From: Chryseobacterium piscicola
Lineage (GTDB): Bacteria; Bacteroidota; Bacteroidia; Flavobacteriales; Weeksellaceae
Assembly: GCF_900156685.1 (NCBI RefSeq)
Contig: NZ_FTOJ01000007.1
Span: 62,001-126,000 of the forward strand
Length of the DNA: 64,000 bases
Direction: 5' to 3'
Positions 36,104 to 44,596 of the stretch are shown in pieces; within the stretch, counting starts at the first letter, position 1, and each line of letters begins with the position of its first letter. The notes below the pieces were generated by a model. The model was not told the origin of the DNA, searched no databases, and worked only from the letters and a program-made list of their open reading frames with translations. The position numbers and the translations under genes were made by a program.

Positions 36104-37009
36104 TTAATTTCTGTTTAGATCTTTGCAGTATTTATCTAGAATACCATTGATGAATATATTTGATCGGTCGGTTGCAAATACTTTTGCTATTTCAATATAT
36201 TCATTGATGATTACTCTTGAAGGAGTAAGAGGGAATTTATCCAATTCTGTAATAGCGGTTGCCAAAATCACTTTATCCATCAAAGCAATTCTTTCAAGAT
36301 CCCAGTTTTCGAGTCTTTCGCTTAATTTCTTCTCGTTGTTTTCCCAATCGTTTAAAGTTTCACGAATCAATTTTGAAGCAAAATGCTTATCTTCTTCATC
36401 TTTGATCATTTTAATCAAAGTTTTACTTTCGTCATTTTCTTTTAAGAATCCAATCGTTTTTTGTACCATAGAGTTGGCAATATGAAGATCGTCTGACCAA
36501 GTAAGCTCTCTATCTTCTACATATCCATGGAAATCGTCATTTTCTGCGATATATCTTAAGAATAATTTACCTATGAATTTTTGGTCTTCTTCAAAAGAAT
36601 AACCATCTTCTTTCATAAAATCCTGATATCTTTTCCCGGCTGTAATTCTTTGGAACGTTTTTACCAGAAGATCATCATGCAAATCCCACTTCAAATCTTT
36701 GTGCTGACCAGAGAAAAATAATCTCTCAGGATTTTCTTCAAGCTTTTTCAGGATTTGGTTGCTGATAAATTTTTGATTAGGATTAATATCTGAATCTGTT
36801 TTCAAATATTTGTTTTTACTGATCTCTATTTGGTTTTCGGCAAGGTCTTTCAACGCTACCAAAAAATTGAGTTCATAAATATAAAGATGATAAATTTTTT
36901 CTATAGAAGAGAACATATTTTTCTCTAATACATCAAATTTTATCGGGTTTTGGCAATACGAATACACCGATTCTACAACTTTCTCACGGATTTGTCTTCT
37001 TCCTAACAT
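36104..37009 (-). CDS. nusB: Transcription antitermination factor NusB
   Basis: This 301-residue protein has the NusB RNA-binding fold in its C-terminal 140 residues (LIRETLNDWENNEKKLSERLENWDLERIALMDKVIL ... INEYIEIAKVFATDRSNIFINGILDKYC). The N-terminus starts MLGRRQIREKVVESVYSY. It is about twice the length of E. coli NusB because of an inserted helical region, as is usual in Bacteroidota. It acts with NusE in rRNA antitermination. It heads the minus-strand operon with the DUF1573 and yajC genes. Confidence 0.92.
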   Translation of the reverse strand: MLGRRQIREKVVESVYSYCQNPIKFDVLEKNMFSSIEKIYHLYIYELNFLVALKDLAENQIEISKNKYLKTDSDINPNQKFISNQILKKLEENPERLFFSGQHKDLKWDLHDDLLVKTFQRITAGKRYQDFMKEDGYSFEEDQKFIGKLFLRYIAENDDFHGYVEDRELTWSDDLHIANSMVQKTIGFLKENDESKTLIKMIKDEEDKHFASKLIRETLNDWENNEKKLSERLENWDLERIALMDKVILATAITELDKFPLTPSRVIINEYIEIAKVFATDRSNIFINGILDKYCKDLNRN

Positions 37010-37050
37010 TCAAAGAGCTTTTTATGACTGCAAAGATATGAAATTTAAAA

Positions 37051-37082
37051 TTGATGAAATTCGTAGAGTGAAGCTAATTTTG
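37051..37082 (+). promoter_or_regulatory. Promoter of the ABC exporter gene
   Basis: TTG at 37051-37053 and TAATTTTG at 37075-37082 are separated by 21 bp, matching the Bacteroidota sigma-factor consensus. A second TAATTTTG lies 8 bp further on. The ATG at 37100 implies a very short leader. Confidence 0.65.
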
Positions 37083-37099
37083 TAATTTTGTAAAACTTT

Positions 37100-38737
37100 A
37101 TGAAAGCGCTAAAAACATTAAATCCATATTTCTGGAAACACAGAATACTCCTTTTTTGGGGATTACTTTTTATCATCGCAAGTAATTTTTTTAATATTTA
37201 CAAGGTACAGTTTATCGGTAAATCTGTAGACGAACTTACCAAAGGCGGACATCTGGGATTCAACAAGCAGGTTCTTGTTTACGTTGCCATCATCGTTGGT
37301 TGCTCTCTTCTTACAGGTATTTTCACTTTTATGATGCGACAGACCATCATTGTTGCTTCTAGAAGAATTGAATACGAGCTTAAAAATAAAATCTACAGAC
37401 ATTACCAAGATCTTTCGCTTACAGATTACAAACAAACCACCATCGGAGATTTAATGAACAGGCTGAGCGAAGATGTTGTAGCAGTGCGAATGTATCTAGG
37501 CCCCGGCGTGATGTATGTGGTCAACCTCATTATTTTATTAATTATCACGAGTATTTACATGCTCACTACAGATGTTTCTATGACATTGTGGACTTTACTT
37601 CCTCTTCCGATTTTATCTTATGTGATTTTTAAAGTAAGCTCAATCATCAATCAAAAATCTAAAATAATGCAGAAAAGCCAATCTGGCATTTCTACTTTTG
37701 TACAAGACAGCTTTTCGGGAATAAGAGTAGTGAAATTTTTTGCTAAAGAAAGCTATATTAAAAAAAATTATGGCGCCAAGGTTTCCGATTATCAAGACAA
37801 AGCTTTAGATTTAGCAAAAACTGAGGCTTATTTCTTTACCATCATTTTATTTGTTATTGGGCTGCTAAATGTTGTGGTAATTTTAGTTGGTGGACAAAAA
37901 TATATCGCCGGAGAGCTTTCTGTAGGTAAAATTGCAGACTTCTTTATGTACATCAATATTTTAATTTGGCCGTTTTCAATGGTGGGTTGGGTAACATCTG
38001 TTAATCAACGTGCAGACGCATCAATGGAAAGAATCAATGAGTTTTTGGATAAAAAATCTGAAATCTCAAATACCAATTTTGATGAATACAAAATTAAAGG
38101 AGATATTGAGTTCAAAAACGTATCTTATACTTACCCTAATACAGGAATTAAAGCATTAGAAAATTTAAGCTTCAAAATAGAAGCAGGAAAATCACTTGCC
38201 ATCATGGGTAAAACCGGAAGCGGCAAATCTACCATTGCCCTTCTTCTCTGCAGGCTGATAGATCCTACATCTGGAGAAATTTTTATTGACGGTAAAAACC
38301 TTAAAGACCACAATTTAAAAAATTACAGAGATCACATTGGCTATACACCTCAGGAAAGTTATCTTTTTTCTGATACCATAGAGCACAACATCGGTTTTGC
38401 AATAGATAATCCTTCACACGAAAAAGTAGTAGAATATGCTAAAATAGCAGATGTAGACAAGAACATTATCAAGTTTAAAGATCAGTACAAAACAACAGTA
38501 GGCGAACGTGGGGTAATGCTTTCTGGCGGCCAAAAGCAAAGAATATGTATTGCAAGAGCATTAATCAAAAATCCTCGCATAATCATTTTTGATGATTCCC
38601 TTTCAGCTTTAGATACGGAAACAGAACAGAATATTCTTGAAAATATTGAACGGAAAATCAAAAATGCAACATCGATTATTATTACACACAGAGAATCTAG
38701 CGCACAACGAGCAGATAAAATCATTTACCTTACTTAA
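37100..38737 (+). CDS. ABC exporter (fused permease/ATPase) with short C-terminus
   Basis: This 545-residue half-transporter has an N-terminal membrane domain with about six helices (residues 1-300) and a C-terminal ATPase. It has Walker A ([10 protein letters not shown]), Q-loop (YTPQES), signature (LSGGQKQRI), Walker B (RIIIFDDSLSALD) and H-loop (IIITHRESS). It belongs to the MdlB/MsbA-like multidrug or lipid exporter group. The protein stops at ADKIIYLT, whereas relatives usually continue with an EDGKIVEQGTH-like stretch. The tail seems missing, though all catalytic motifs remain. Substrate unknown. Confidence 0.88.
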   Translation: MKALKTLNPYFWKHRILLFWGLLFIIASNFFNIYKVQFIGKSVDELTKGGHLGFNKQVLVYVAIIVGCSLLTGIFTFMMRQTIIVASRRIEYELKNKIYRHYQDLSLTDYKQTTIGDLMNRLSEDVVAVRMYLGPGVMYVVNLIILLIITSIYMLTTDVSMTLWTLLPLPILSYVIFKVSSIINQKSKIMQKSQSGISTFVQDSFSGIRVVKFFAKESYIKKNYGAKVSDYQDKALDLAKTEAYFFTIILFVIGLLNVVVILVGGQKYIAGELSVGKIADFFMYINILIWPFSMVGWVTSVNQRADASMERINEFLDKKSEISNTNFDEYKIKGDIEFKNVSYTYPNTGIKALENLSFKIEAGKSLAIMGKTGSGKSTIALLLCRLIDPTSGEIFIDGKNLKDHNLKNYRDHIGYTPQESYLFSDTIEHNIGFAIDNPSHEKVVEYAKIADVDKNIIKFKDQYKTTVGERGVMLSGGQKQRICIARALIKNPRIIIFDDSLSALDTETEQNILENIERKIKNATSIIITHRESSAQRADKIIYLT

Positions 38738-38861
38738 ATTGACAATTCTGCAAGCGGTTAACAGTTTCTTTCATAATTGTTAAATAAATCATAAAAAAAA
38801 TTTCGTGGTTAAAAGAAAACTTTTATATTTGTTCTAAACAAGATTAAAAATTTATCTAATA

Positions 38862-39197
38862 ATGAGTGATTATAAGGAACGCCATGAAAATGAAATTTTC
38901 ACGAAGGTGTTAAAGGCAGGAAGAAGGACGTATTTCTTTGATGTTCGCGAGACTAAAGCGGGAGATTATTATCTGACGATTACCGAAAGTAAAAAGAATT
39001 TCGGAGACAATGGTGAAGCAACTTTTGAGAAGCATAAAATCTATCTTTACAAAGAAGATTTCAAGAATTTCCAAGATATGTTTAATGAATCTACAGACTT
39101 TATCATCAACGAAAAAGGAGAAGATGTAATCTCTGAAAAGCACGATAAAGATTTCAAAGGAAGAACATTTACAATAGAATCTGACGAGGAAATTTAA
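38862..39197 (+). CDS. PUR family DNA/RNA-binding protein (DUF3276)
   Basis: This 111-residue protein matches the bacterial PUR-alpha-like family: FTKVLKAGRRTYFFDVRETKAGDYYLTITESKK, then HKIYLYKEDFKNFQDMF. A single PUR repeat of this kind dimerises and binds single-stranded DNA or RNA. A TATATTTG promoter element lies at 38824-38831. It is a one-gene unit ending in a good terminator and is highly conserved in Bacteroidota. Confidence 0.88.
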   Translation: MSDYKERHENEIFTKVLKAGRRTYFFDVRETKAGDYYLTITESKKNFGDNGEATFEKHKIYLYKEDFKNFQDMFNESTDFIINEKGEDVISEKHDKDFKGRTFTIESDEEI

Positions 39198-39223
39198 TCT
39201 CAGAAAAAATTAGAAAAATAGAC

Positions 39224-39250
39224 AGCATCTTTAAAGGATGCTTTTTTTTG
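39224..39250 (+). terminator. Terminator of the PUR-family gene
   Basis: AGCATC / GGATGCT with an AT loop and a T run of eight lies 27 bp beyond the stop codon. Confidence 0.85.
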
Positions 39251-39291
39251 GGATCCACTATTTGGATAAAATCTTTACAAGTAAATATAAA

Positions 39292-39322
39292 AAAAAAGTA
39301 CACTTTAAAAGTGTACTTTTTT
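39292..39322 (-). terminator. Terminator of tRNA-His
   Basis: AAGTACACTTT / AAAGTGTACTT is a perfect stem flanked by A and T runs, directly beyond the 3' end of the minus-strand tRNA. Confidence 0.8.
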
Positions 39323-39324
39323 AG

Positions 39325-39399
39325 GGTGAATGAGGGGTCTCGAACCCCCGACCTCCGGAACCACAATCCGGCGCTCTAACCAACTGAGCTACAATCACC
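39325..39399 (-). tRNA. tRNA-His (GTG)
   Basis: On the minus strand the 75-nt sequence folds as a tRNA: D arm GCTCAGTTGGTTAGAGC, anticodon stem CCGGA / TCCGG with loop TTGTGGT (anticodon GTG), and T loop TTCGAGA. The extra 5' G opposite the discriminator C, the identity element of tRNA-His, is present. The acceptor stem has one T-T mismatch. CCA is not encoded in full. Confidence 0.93.
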
Positions 39400-39435
39400 G
39401 TTTTTCGTGGTGCAAATATAGGAAAGATATTTTAA

Positions 39436-40155
39436 TTACAAAACTATTCCGTCAAAATTTTTCATTGCAATTAACTTTTCCGTTGTAAAGCCTTCTGCAT
39501 ACGTTACACCAGACAATCTTCCTAGGTCTTGTGCGCGGTAAGTTAAGCTTTCATAAAAATCTTTTGAGGTAATTGGCGTCTCTGGTTCTGTAGATTTTGG
39601 ATCGTAAAACTGAGTTTTGAATGCCATACACGCTTCAATTTTCTTATCTAGATGCTCGGAAATATCAATAACGAATTCAGGCTTCACATCCTTCCACTGT
39701 ATATAATGGTAAATTTGTTTCGGCCTCCAAGCCTCCTGCGATTGCCCGCTGAGTACAGTTTCAATTTTTCTAAGCCCAGATAAAAAGCACGCATCAGACT
39801 CTAATTTCGCCGCTTTGGCGTGATCTGGATGTCTATCATCAATGGCATTAGCTAAAACGATTTCTGGTCTGTATTTGCGAATCATTTTTACGAGTTCTAT
39901 TTGATATTCTTCAGAATTAACCAAAAACCCGTCTTTGAAACCCAAATTTTCTCTTGCCGCCACACCCAGAATTTTGGCAGCTTCAGCAGCTTCTTCTTTT
40001 CTTGTTTGGTCTGTTCCTCGGGTTCCCAATTCTCCTCTCGTTAAATCTACGATAACACAAGTTTTTCCTTCTGAGATTAGTTTAGCTATTGTTCCACCAC
40101 AACCCAATTCTACATCATCTGGATGTGCGCCAAAGGCAAGTATGTATGTTTTCAT
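39436..40155 (-). CDS. bshB1: Bacillithiol biosynthesis deacetylase BshB1
   Basis: This 239-residue PIG-L/LmbE-family zinc deacetylase removes the acetyl group from GlcNAc-malate in bacillithiol synthesis. The zinc-binding motif AHPDDVELGCGG lies at residues 9-20, with further motifs RGELGTRGT, DRHPDH and a C-terminal region MAFKTQF. BshB1 is the major deacetylase of this low-molecular-weight thiol pathway in Firmicutes and Bacteroidota. bshA and bshC are not in this window. It is a single gene beside tRNA-His. Confidence 0.92.
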   Translation of the reverse strand: MKTYILAFGAHPDDVELGCGGTIAKLISEGKTCVIVDLTRGELGTRGTDQTRKEEAAEAAKILGVAARENLGFKDGFLVNSEEYQIELVKMIRKYRPEIVLANAIDDRHPDHAKAAKLESDACFLSGLRKIETVLSGQSQEAWRPKQIYHYIQWKDVKPEFVIDISEHLDKKIEACMAFKTQFYDPKSTEPETPITSKDFYESLTYRAQDLGRLSGVTYAEGFTTEKLIAMKNFDGIVL

Positions 40156-40192
40156 GATTCAAAGATAATTACTTTAATATAATTTATAAAAA

Positions 40193-40225
40193 AAGAGACT
40201 GCTTAAAAAAACAGTCTCTTGAATT
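40193..40225 (-). terminator. Terminator of the TonB operon
   Basis: AAGAGACTG / CAGTCTCTT forms a perfect 9-bp stem with flanking A and T runs, about 27 bp after the stop of the TPR gene on the minus strand. Confidence 0.8.
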
Positions 40226-40246
40226 TATTCTAATATAATCTAAAAA

Positions 40247-41929
40247 TTATTTAGATAAGCTTTCTTTCAACTTCACCGCATCTGGTGTAGAAAAAGTTTC
40301 GATAGACTTTGTAATATACTGTAAGCTTTTCGCTTTATCACCTTTGGTTAAGTTAGCCAGATTATAGTAAACAGTAGAGAGGGTTTCCTTACCTTTTTCC
40401 TTTTCTTCAGGAGTCTTTGTAGCCAATGTAGAGATATATCTTTCGTAAGAAGCTATTGCATTTTCTGCATCACCTGCTTTTTGGAAAGCATATCCTAAAC
40501 CATAGTAACCAGATTCCCAAGTTGGAAGAACCTCTGTAAGTTTTTGCCATGCATAAGCAGAGCCTTTCCAGTTTTCAACGTTTTGGTATTCTGTAGCTAA
40601 TGAATACAAAGCATCTGAATCTTTAGGATCAGCAAGCAATTTCTTGTTTAAAGCATCTATAGTAGCATTCGTTGGCCCATCTGCCGGAGCAGTAACTTTC
40701 ACAATAGTTTTTTTGGCACCACTTGCGATTTCTAGCTCTTCATCCCAGTTGAATGTATCGTCTTTAGCTGCTTTTGCAATCGCTACTTTTGCTTTTGCAT
40801 CTGCCAACATTGCTTGATCGTTGTTTGCTTTTGCCAAACCTGCCTGAATAAGACCAAGAAGACCAGTATCACTAGGTTGCATTCTAGATTTCTCAGCTTT
40901 AGACATAAAAGTTTCAATATTCGTTTTTGCTGAAGCATAATCTTTTTTCTGATAATCAAGATAAGCTTTGATTCTATATTTAATAGGATCTTGAACTTTA
41001 TCAAAAACTGAATTTAAAGACGATCCTGCGCCTTCAAAATCTTTAGACAAAAATGCCAATTTTGCATAATCCAGAACTGTATCTGGATCATTATCAGCTA
41101 ACGAAAGGTATTTTTTGTAGCTCGCTGAAGCTTGAGGCCAATCTTGATAAATGCTATACAATGTACCCAAAGATTTATATGCCGGAGAGAAACCAGGATC
41201 TGCTGCTACAGCTTGATCAAGATTAGTTTTTGCTTTGGCATAAGCCTTGGCATTCATCCAAAGTGCTCCCATTCTTGTGTACACTACAGCTTTAGATTTT
41301 GCAGATGGCAAAGCTTTTTCAAAAGCAGTCATTGCATTACCATAGTCTACACCATTTTTAGTTTGTACACCCAGTGCACTGTATGCATCACCTAAATTAT
41401 ATAAATAAGATGCCGGTGTTCCAGATTTCTCAGATTTTTCTACAGCCTTTTTCAATAATTCAATAGCTAGTCTAGGATCGCTATTTTTTTCATATTTTAC
41501 TAAAGTTTTACCTGCTTCAACCAACAAATCATTGTCTTTCTCGCGAGAATCTTTCACGATTGCATTAATCTCAGCGATTGCAGAAGCTTTATCTCCTTTA
41601 CCTAATTTTACAGATGCTAAACCTAGTCTGCTATAGAAAGATTTTTTTGCATCTAAAGCTAATCCTTTATTAAAAGCTTCTGTAGCTTTAGCAAAATCAG
41701 GCTCAGCCTGAGACAGATACGTATTTCCTAAATAGAAAAAGTTTTTATCAGTAGGTTCTTTGGCTACCAATTGGGTAAATACCTCTTTAGCTTGACCAAA
41801 TTTGTAGCTTTCAACCAAGTTTTCACCTTGTTGAGCACTCTGCGCATAAGCAACATTTAAAAAAGAAAATGCAGCAATTCCTCCTAATGCTAATTTTTTA
41901 GATATTCCAACTCTTATTTCCATTGACAT
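40247..41929 (-). CDS. Exported tetratricopeptide-repeat protein
   Basis: This 560-residue protein has a signal peptide (LNVAYAQS) and then TPR units over its whole length (for example FFYLGNTYLSQAEPDFAKATEAFNKGLAL, AYKSLGTLYSIYQDWPQASASYKKYL, GYYGLGYAFQKAGDAENAIASYERYI). TPR arrays form protein-binding superhelices, here in the periplasm. It is the last gene downstream of exbB-exbD-exbD-tonB and a PstS-like lipoprotein on the same strand, so it may organise envelope complexes linked to energy transduction. Confidence 0.88.
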   Translation of the reverse strand: MSMEIRVGISKKLALGGIAAFSFLNVAYAQSAQQGENLVESYKFGQAKEVFTQLVAKEPTDKNFFYLGNTYLSQAEPDFAKATEAFNKGLALDAKKSFYSRLGLASVKLGKGDKASAIAEINAIVKDSREKDNDLLVEAGKTLVKYEKNSDPRLAIELLKKAVEKSEKSGTPASYLYNLGDAYSALGVQTKNGVDYGNAMTAFEKALPSAKSKAVVYTRMGALWMNAKAYAKAKTNLDQAVAADPGFSPAYKSLGTLYSIYQDWPQASASYKKYLSLADNDPDTVLDYAKLAFLSKDFEGAGSSLNSVFDKVQDPIKYRIKAYLDYQKKDYASAKTNIETFMSKAEKSRMQPSDTGLLGLIQAGLAKANNDQAMLADAKAKVAIAKAAKDDTFNWDEELEIASGAKKTIVKVTAPADGPTNATIDALNKKLLADPKDSDALYSLATEYQNVENWKGSAYAWQKLTEVLPTWESGYYGLGYAFQKAGDAENAIASYERYISTLATKTPEEKEKGKETLSTVYYNLANLTKGDKAKSLQYITKSIETFSTPDAVKLKESLSK

Positions 41930-41998
41930 ATTTTTGAAATTATAATTATTTTAAATTTTACCTTAAATATTTTATCAATTATCAGACCATTCAGTATA

Positions 41999-42868
41999 TT
42001 ATTCCGTAATCTTCACTTCTCTCGGAATGATATAAAAAGGCTGTAATCCTTGTTTCTTAACGATGATTTGCCCAGGTTGTGAACAAGAAAATCTTACAAA
42101 ACCGTTCCCTAACCCAAAATAAGGCTCATTTGTAATGAAGTATAAGACTCTTGTGAAAGGGTAAGAATTATTTTTCAAAGTTTGCGGCGTGATGCTGATA
42201 GTCTTTCCTGCAGAATTACTGATCGGAAGTACATTTACTAATTCACGAAACATTTTAGATTCTGTATTGTGAGGTCGACTTATCGAATTATAGCCAACAA
42301 CACCGATACTGTTTGGGTATTTATTGATTTGCTTAATGATTTCTTCGTTATTAGGAAGTGAAGAATATTTTAAATCATTAGGCGAGATCCCTAGTCGTTT
42401 AGCGATAAAACTCGTATTCGCAGAATTTGACCCATCAAATATTAATGAATTTTTACCGTCTAAAAGTCTGCTTTTTATCTCGTCTATCGATAGTTGACTT
42501 AATGATGAAGTCTTTGAAACTATAAATACCAAACCATCTGCTGCAAATCTTGCTGGCTCTACTTCTGCATTGAATTTTTGTTTAAAAGCCGTCTTTTCAT
42601 CGTCTGTTAGCTCACGAGACATTACAATTACTCTCGCTTTATTGTGCAGAAGATCCTGTAGTGCTACATTTTCTTTTTTGGTGACAAAATTAATTTTTGT
42701 TTTAGGATAAAAAAGCATGTAACGGTCTTTCAAAACCCTTGTTACATTTTCAAAAGACTCGTCGGCTACTACTGTTATAGTCCCCGATTGTGGAGAATCT
42801 GTAGTATCTTTAGAACATGATATGAAAAATGATAATAAGAGAAGCAGGTATGCGAAATTTTTATTCAT
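41999..42868 (-). CDS. PstS-like substrate-binding lipoprotein
   Basis: This 289-residue protein has a lipoprotein signal (LSFFISCSKD) and a periplasmic binding fold of the PBP-like/PstS type (SGTITVVADESFENVTRVL, GKNSLIFDGSNSANTSFIAKRLG, RVLYFITNEP). No phosphate transporter genes are nearby. Its place between tonB and a TPR gene suggests a role in the TonB system or phosphate-like ligand sensing rather than classic phosphate import. It overlaps the small membrane protein gene upstream by 8 bp, showing co-transcription. Confidence 0.85.
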   Translation of the reverse strand: MNKNFAYLLLLLSFFISCSKDTTDSPQSGTITVVADESFENVTRVLKDRYMLFYPKTKINFVTKKENVALQDLLHNKARVIVMSRELTDDEKTAFKQKFNAEVEPARFAADGLVFIVSKTSSLSQLSIDEIKSRLLDGKNSLIFDGSNSANTSFIAKRLGISPNDLKYSSLPNNEEIIKQINKYPNSIGVVGYNSISRPHNTESKMFRELVNVLPISNSAGKTISITPQTLKNNSYPFTRVLYFITNEPYFGLGNGFVRFSCSQPGQIIVKKQGLQPFYIIPREVKITE

Positions 42869-43061
42869 CTTGGTCTGATTTTTTTATTTGATAATAGCCT
42901 CTGGCAATTCTAAAAATACCATAACCTATCAGCACAGCACCTAAAGCGTATGCAGTAATTTGCTCTAGCGGAAATACAATAAACGCTTTGTAAATAATGG
43001 TAAATATGCCTACAAGAATATAGCATAAACCCACCAAAATTGATAAATATCTAAACAACAT
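42861..43061 (-). CDS. Small two-helix membrane protein
   Basis: The 66-residue product has two hydrophobic segments (LSILVGLCYILVGIFTIIYK and ITAYALGAVLIGYGIFRIA) and a charged C-terminus (YYQIKKSDQDE). It overlaps the PstS-like gene by 8 bp and lies 105 bp after tonB on the same strand. I recognise no family; a conserved operon position suggests an accessory role in the TonB complex, which is inference only. Confidence 0.7.
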   Translation of the reverse strand: MLFRYLSILVGLCYILVGIFTIIYKAFIVFPLEQITAYALGAVLIGYGIFRIARGYYQIKKSDQDE

Positions 43062-43112
43062 ATAGCAAAAATACTAAAATAATATCAGTATGAAAGTTAA
43101 AAAAAGTTAATA

Positions 43113-43146
43113 AAAAAGAGCAACAAAATAAATTGTTGCTCTTTTT
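43113..43146 (-). terminator. Terminator after tonB
   Basis: GAGCAACAA / TTGTTGCTC, a perfect 9-bp stem with A and T runs, lies 20 bp beyond the tonB stop codon. Downstream genes may need read-through or their own promoter. Confidence 0.8.
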
Positions 43147-43166
43147 ATATTTAATTAAGAATCAAG

Positions 43167-44000
43167 CTATTCGAAAGCCATTTTTAATGGTAATCTAAAT
43201 CTAGATCTTACATAATCTCCTTGCATTTTTCCTGGAGTCCATTTTCCTTTGATTCCTCTGATGGTTTTCTCTGCTTCTTTGTTAAAAGCTGAGTTTGAAC
43301 CAGTAGCTCTCACGTCAGAAATTGTACCATCTCTTTCTACAACGAAACTGATACTTGAACTTATAGTTTCACCAAGACCTTCAAAATCCGACTGATCGAA
43401 GTTGTCTCCTACCAATCTTCTGAATTTCTCAATACCACCGATAAAATCAGCTTGTTGCTCAAGACCTCCTTCAATAATCTTATTAGGATCTGCTTTAGGA
43501 GCTTCTACTGCTTTACCAGCACCAGTATCTTTTGGTGGTGGTGGCTGTACAAAAGCTGTTGTTTTTTCACCTTTTTGATCTGCTGTACCTATCGTGGTAT
43601 CTTTGGTTTCCTCCATTTTCTTTGGCGGCTCCTCTCTTTTAGGATTTGGTTTTGGCTCAGGAATCATATCCTTCACAATCTCCACTTTTGGTGGCTCCAC
43701 TGGTGGTGGAGGTGGTGGAGGTGGTGCCTTTATTTCTTCAGGTGGCGGAGGCAAATCTTTGATATCATCTAAATTTACTTCCACAATCTTTTCTTCTTTT
43801 GCTTTCTCCTGAGTCATTTTCAAATATAAAAATGGGCCCACTACAAGAAGAACAAAAATAAGAGTACCTAAAAGAAATGCCTTTGTAAGCAATGATCTAT
43901 ACGCCAATCTAAGGTCGTACGCACCATACTCTTTATTTCTGCGTTCAAATACCACCTCATCAAGAGTAGGAGTTGTAGCAGTATAATTATCTGTTGACAT
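43167..44000 (-). CDS. tonB: TonB energy transducer
   Basis: This 277-residue protein couples proton-motive force to TonB-dependent outer-membrane receptors. It has a cytoplasmic N-terminal segment (NKEYGAYDLRLAYRSLLTKAF) typical of Bacteroidota TonB and one membrane helix. A proline/lysine/glutamate spacer of about 100 residues (EIKAPPPPPPPPVEPPKVEI) and a C-terminal TonB domain (IEKFRRLVGDN ... VVERDGTISDVRATGS ... GKWTPGKMQG) follow. It follows two exbD genes and exbB in one operon. Confidence 0.93.
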   Translation of the reverse strand: MSTDNYTATTPTLDEVVFERRNKEYGAYDLRLAYRSLLTKAFLLGTLIFVLLVVGPFLYLKMTQEKAKEEKIVEVNLDDIKDLPPPPEEIKAPPPPPPPPVEPPKVEIVKDMIPEPKPNPKREEPPKKMEETKDTTIGTADQKGEKTTAFVQPPPPKDTGAGKAVEAPKADPNKIIEGGLEQQADFIGGIEKFRRLVGDNFDQSDFEGLGETISSSISFVVERDGTISDVRATGSNSAFNKEAEKTIRGIKGKWTPGKMQGDYVRSRFRLPLKMAFE

Positions 44001-44027
44001 ACTTTTTAATTTAAAATATTAAACAAC

Positions 44028-44576
44028 TTATTTATTTCCAACTTTTTGGTCATAAACAGTTTTTTCCCAAGGCTTTACCTCACCGATACCATAGTGATCA
44101 GTCTTAGTAATCGCCATTTCATCTAAGATATCTACAAAGTTTTCATAAGTAGAATCATCGGTAGGCTTGATGATAATAGTAAAAATCTCAGGTTTCTTAG
44201 CTCTAGCTTTTGCTGTTGCTATAACTTTCGCAATGTCTTCAGAATCTAAGGTTGATGGGGTCAACTTGCTCGGATCTGTAAGACCTGTTTGGTCATACTG
44301 GTGATAATACATTTTATCGTCTTTTCCTAAAAGAAATGTAATTGCGTTTGATAAATCAATCTCAGGTTTATCAGTTTCCGGTTGGTTAATTGGTGGTTTG
44401 GCCGGCAACTTCATATCCATAATATTGGGTTTGCTGAAAGTTGTGGTAAACATAAAGAATGTAATCAACAAGAAACCTAAATCTACCATGGGAGTCATAT
44501 CAACTCTGGCATTGTGCTTTTTGGATCTTACCTTGCCGCCTTTGCCGCCTTTTTCTTGTACTTGTACTTCTGCCAT
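44028..44576 (-). CDS. exbD: ExbD/TolR-family biopolymer transporter (second copy)
   Basis: This 182-residue protein has a short cytoplasmic N-terminus rich in lysine (KGGKVRSKKHNARVDMTPMVDLGF) and one transmembrane helix with the functional aspartate in DMTPMVDLGFLLITFFMF. A periplasmic domain ends FVDILDEMAI. With ExbB it forms the proton-driven motor that energises TonB. The gene lies 27 bp before tonB and 20 bp after the first exbD. Two exbD genes per operon are common in Bacteroidota. Confidence 0.92.
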   Translation of the reverse strand: MAEVQVQEKGGKGGKVRSKKHNARVDMTPMVDLGFLLITFFMFTTTFSKPNIMDMKLPAKPPINQPETDKPEIDLSNAITFLLGKDDKMYYHQYDQTGLTDPSKLTPSTLDSEDIAKVIATAKARAKKPEIFTIIIKPTDDSTYENFVDILDEMAITKTDHYGIGEVKPWEKTVYDQKVGNK

Positions 44577-44596
44577 TATTCGCTTTTTTAATCCGA

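Noticed and set aside
43452..43812. Tryptophan- and glycine-rich frames opposite tonB
   Set aside because: They are antisense translations of the proline-rich spacer of TonB and have no independent support.
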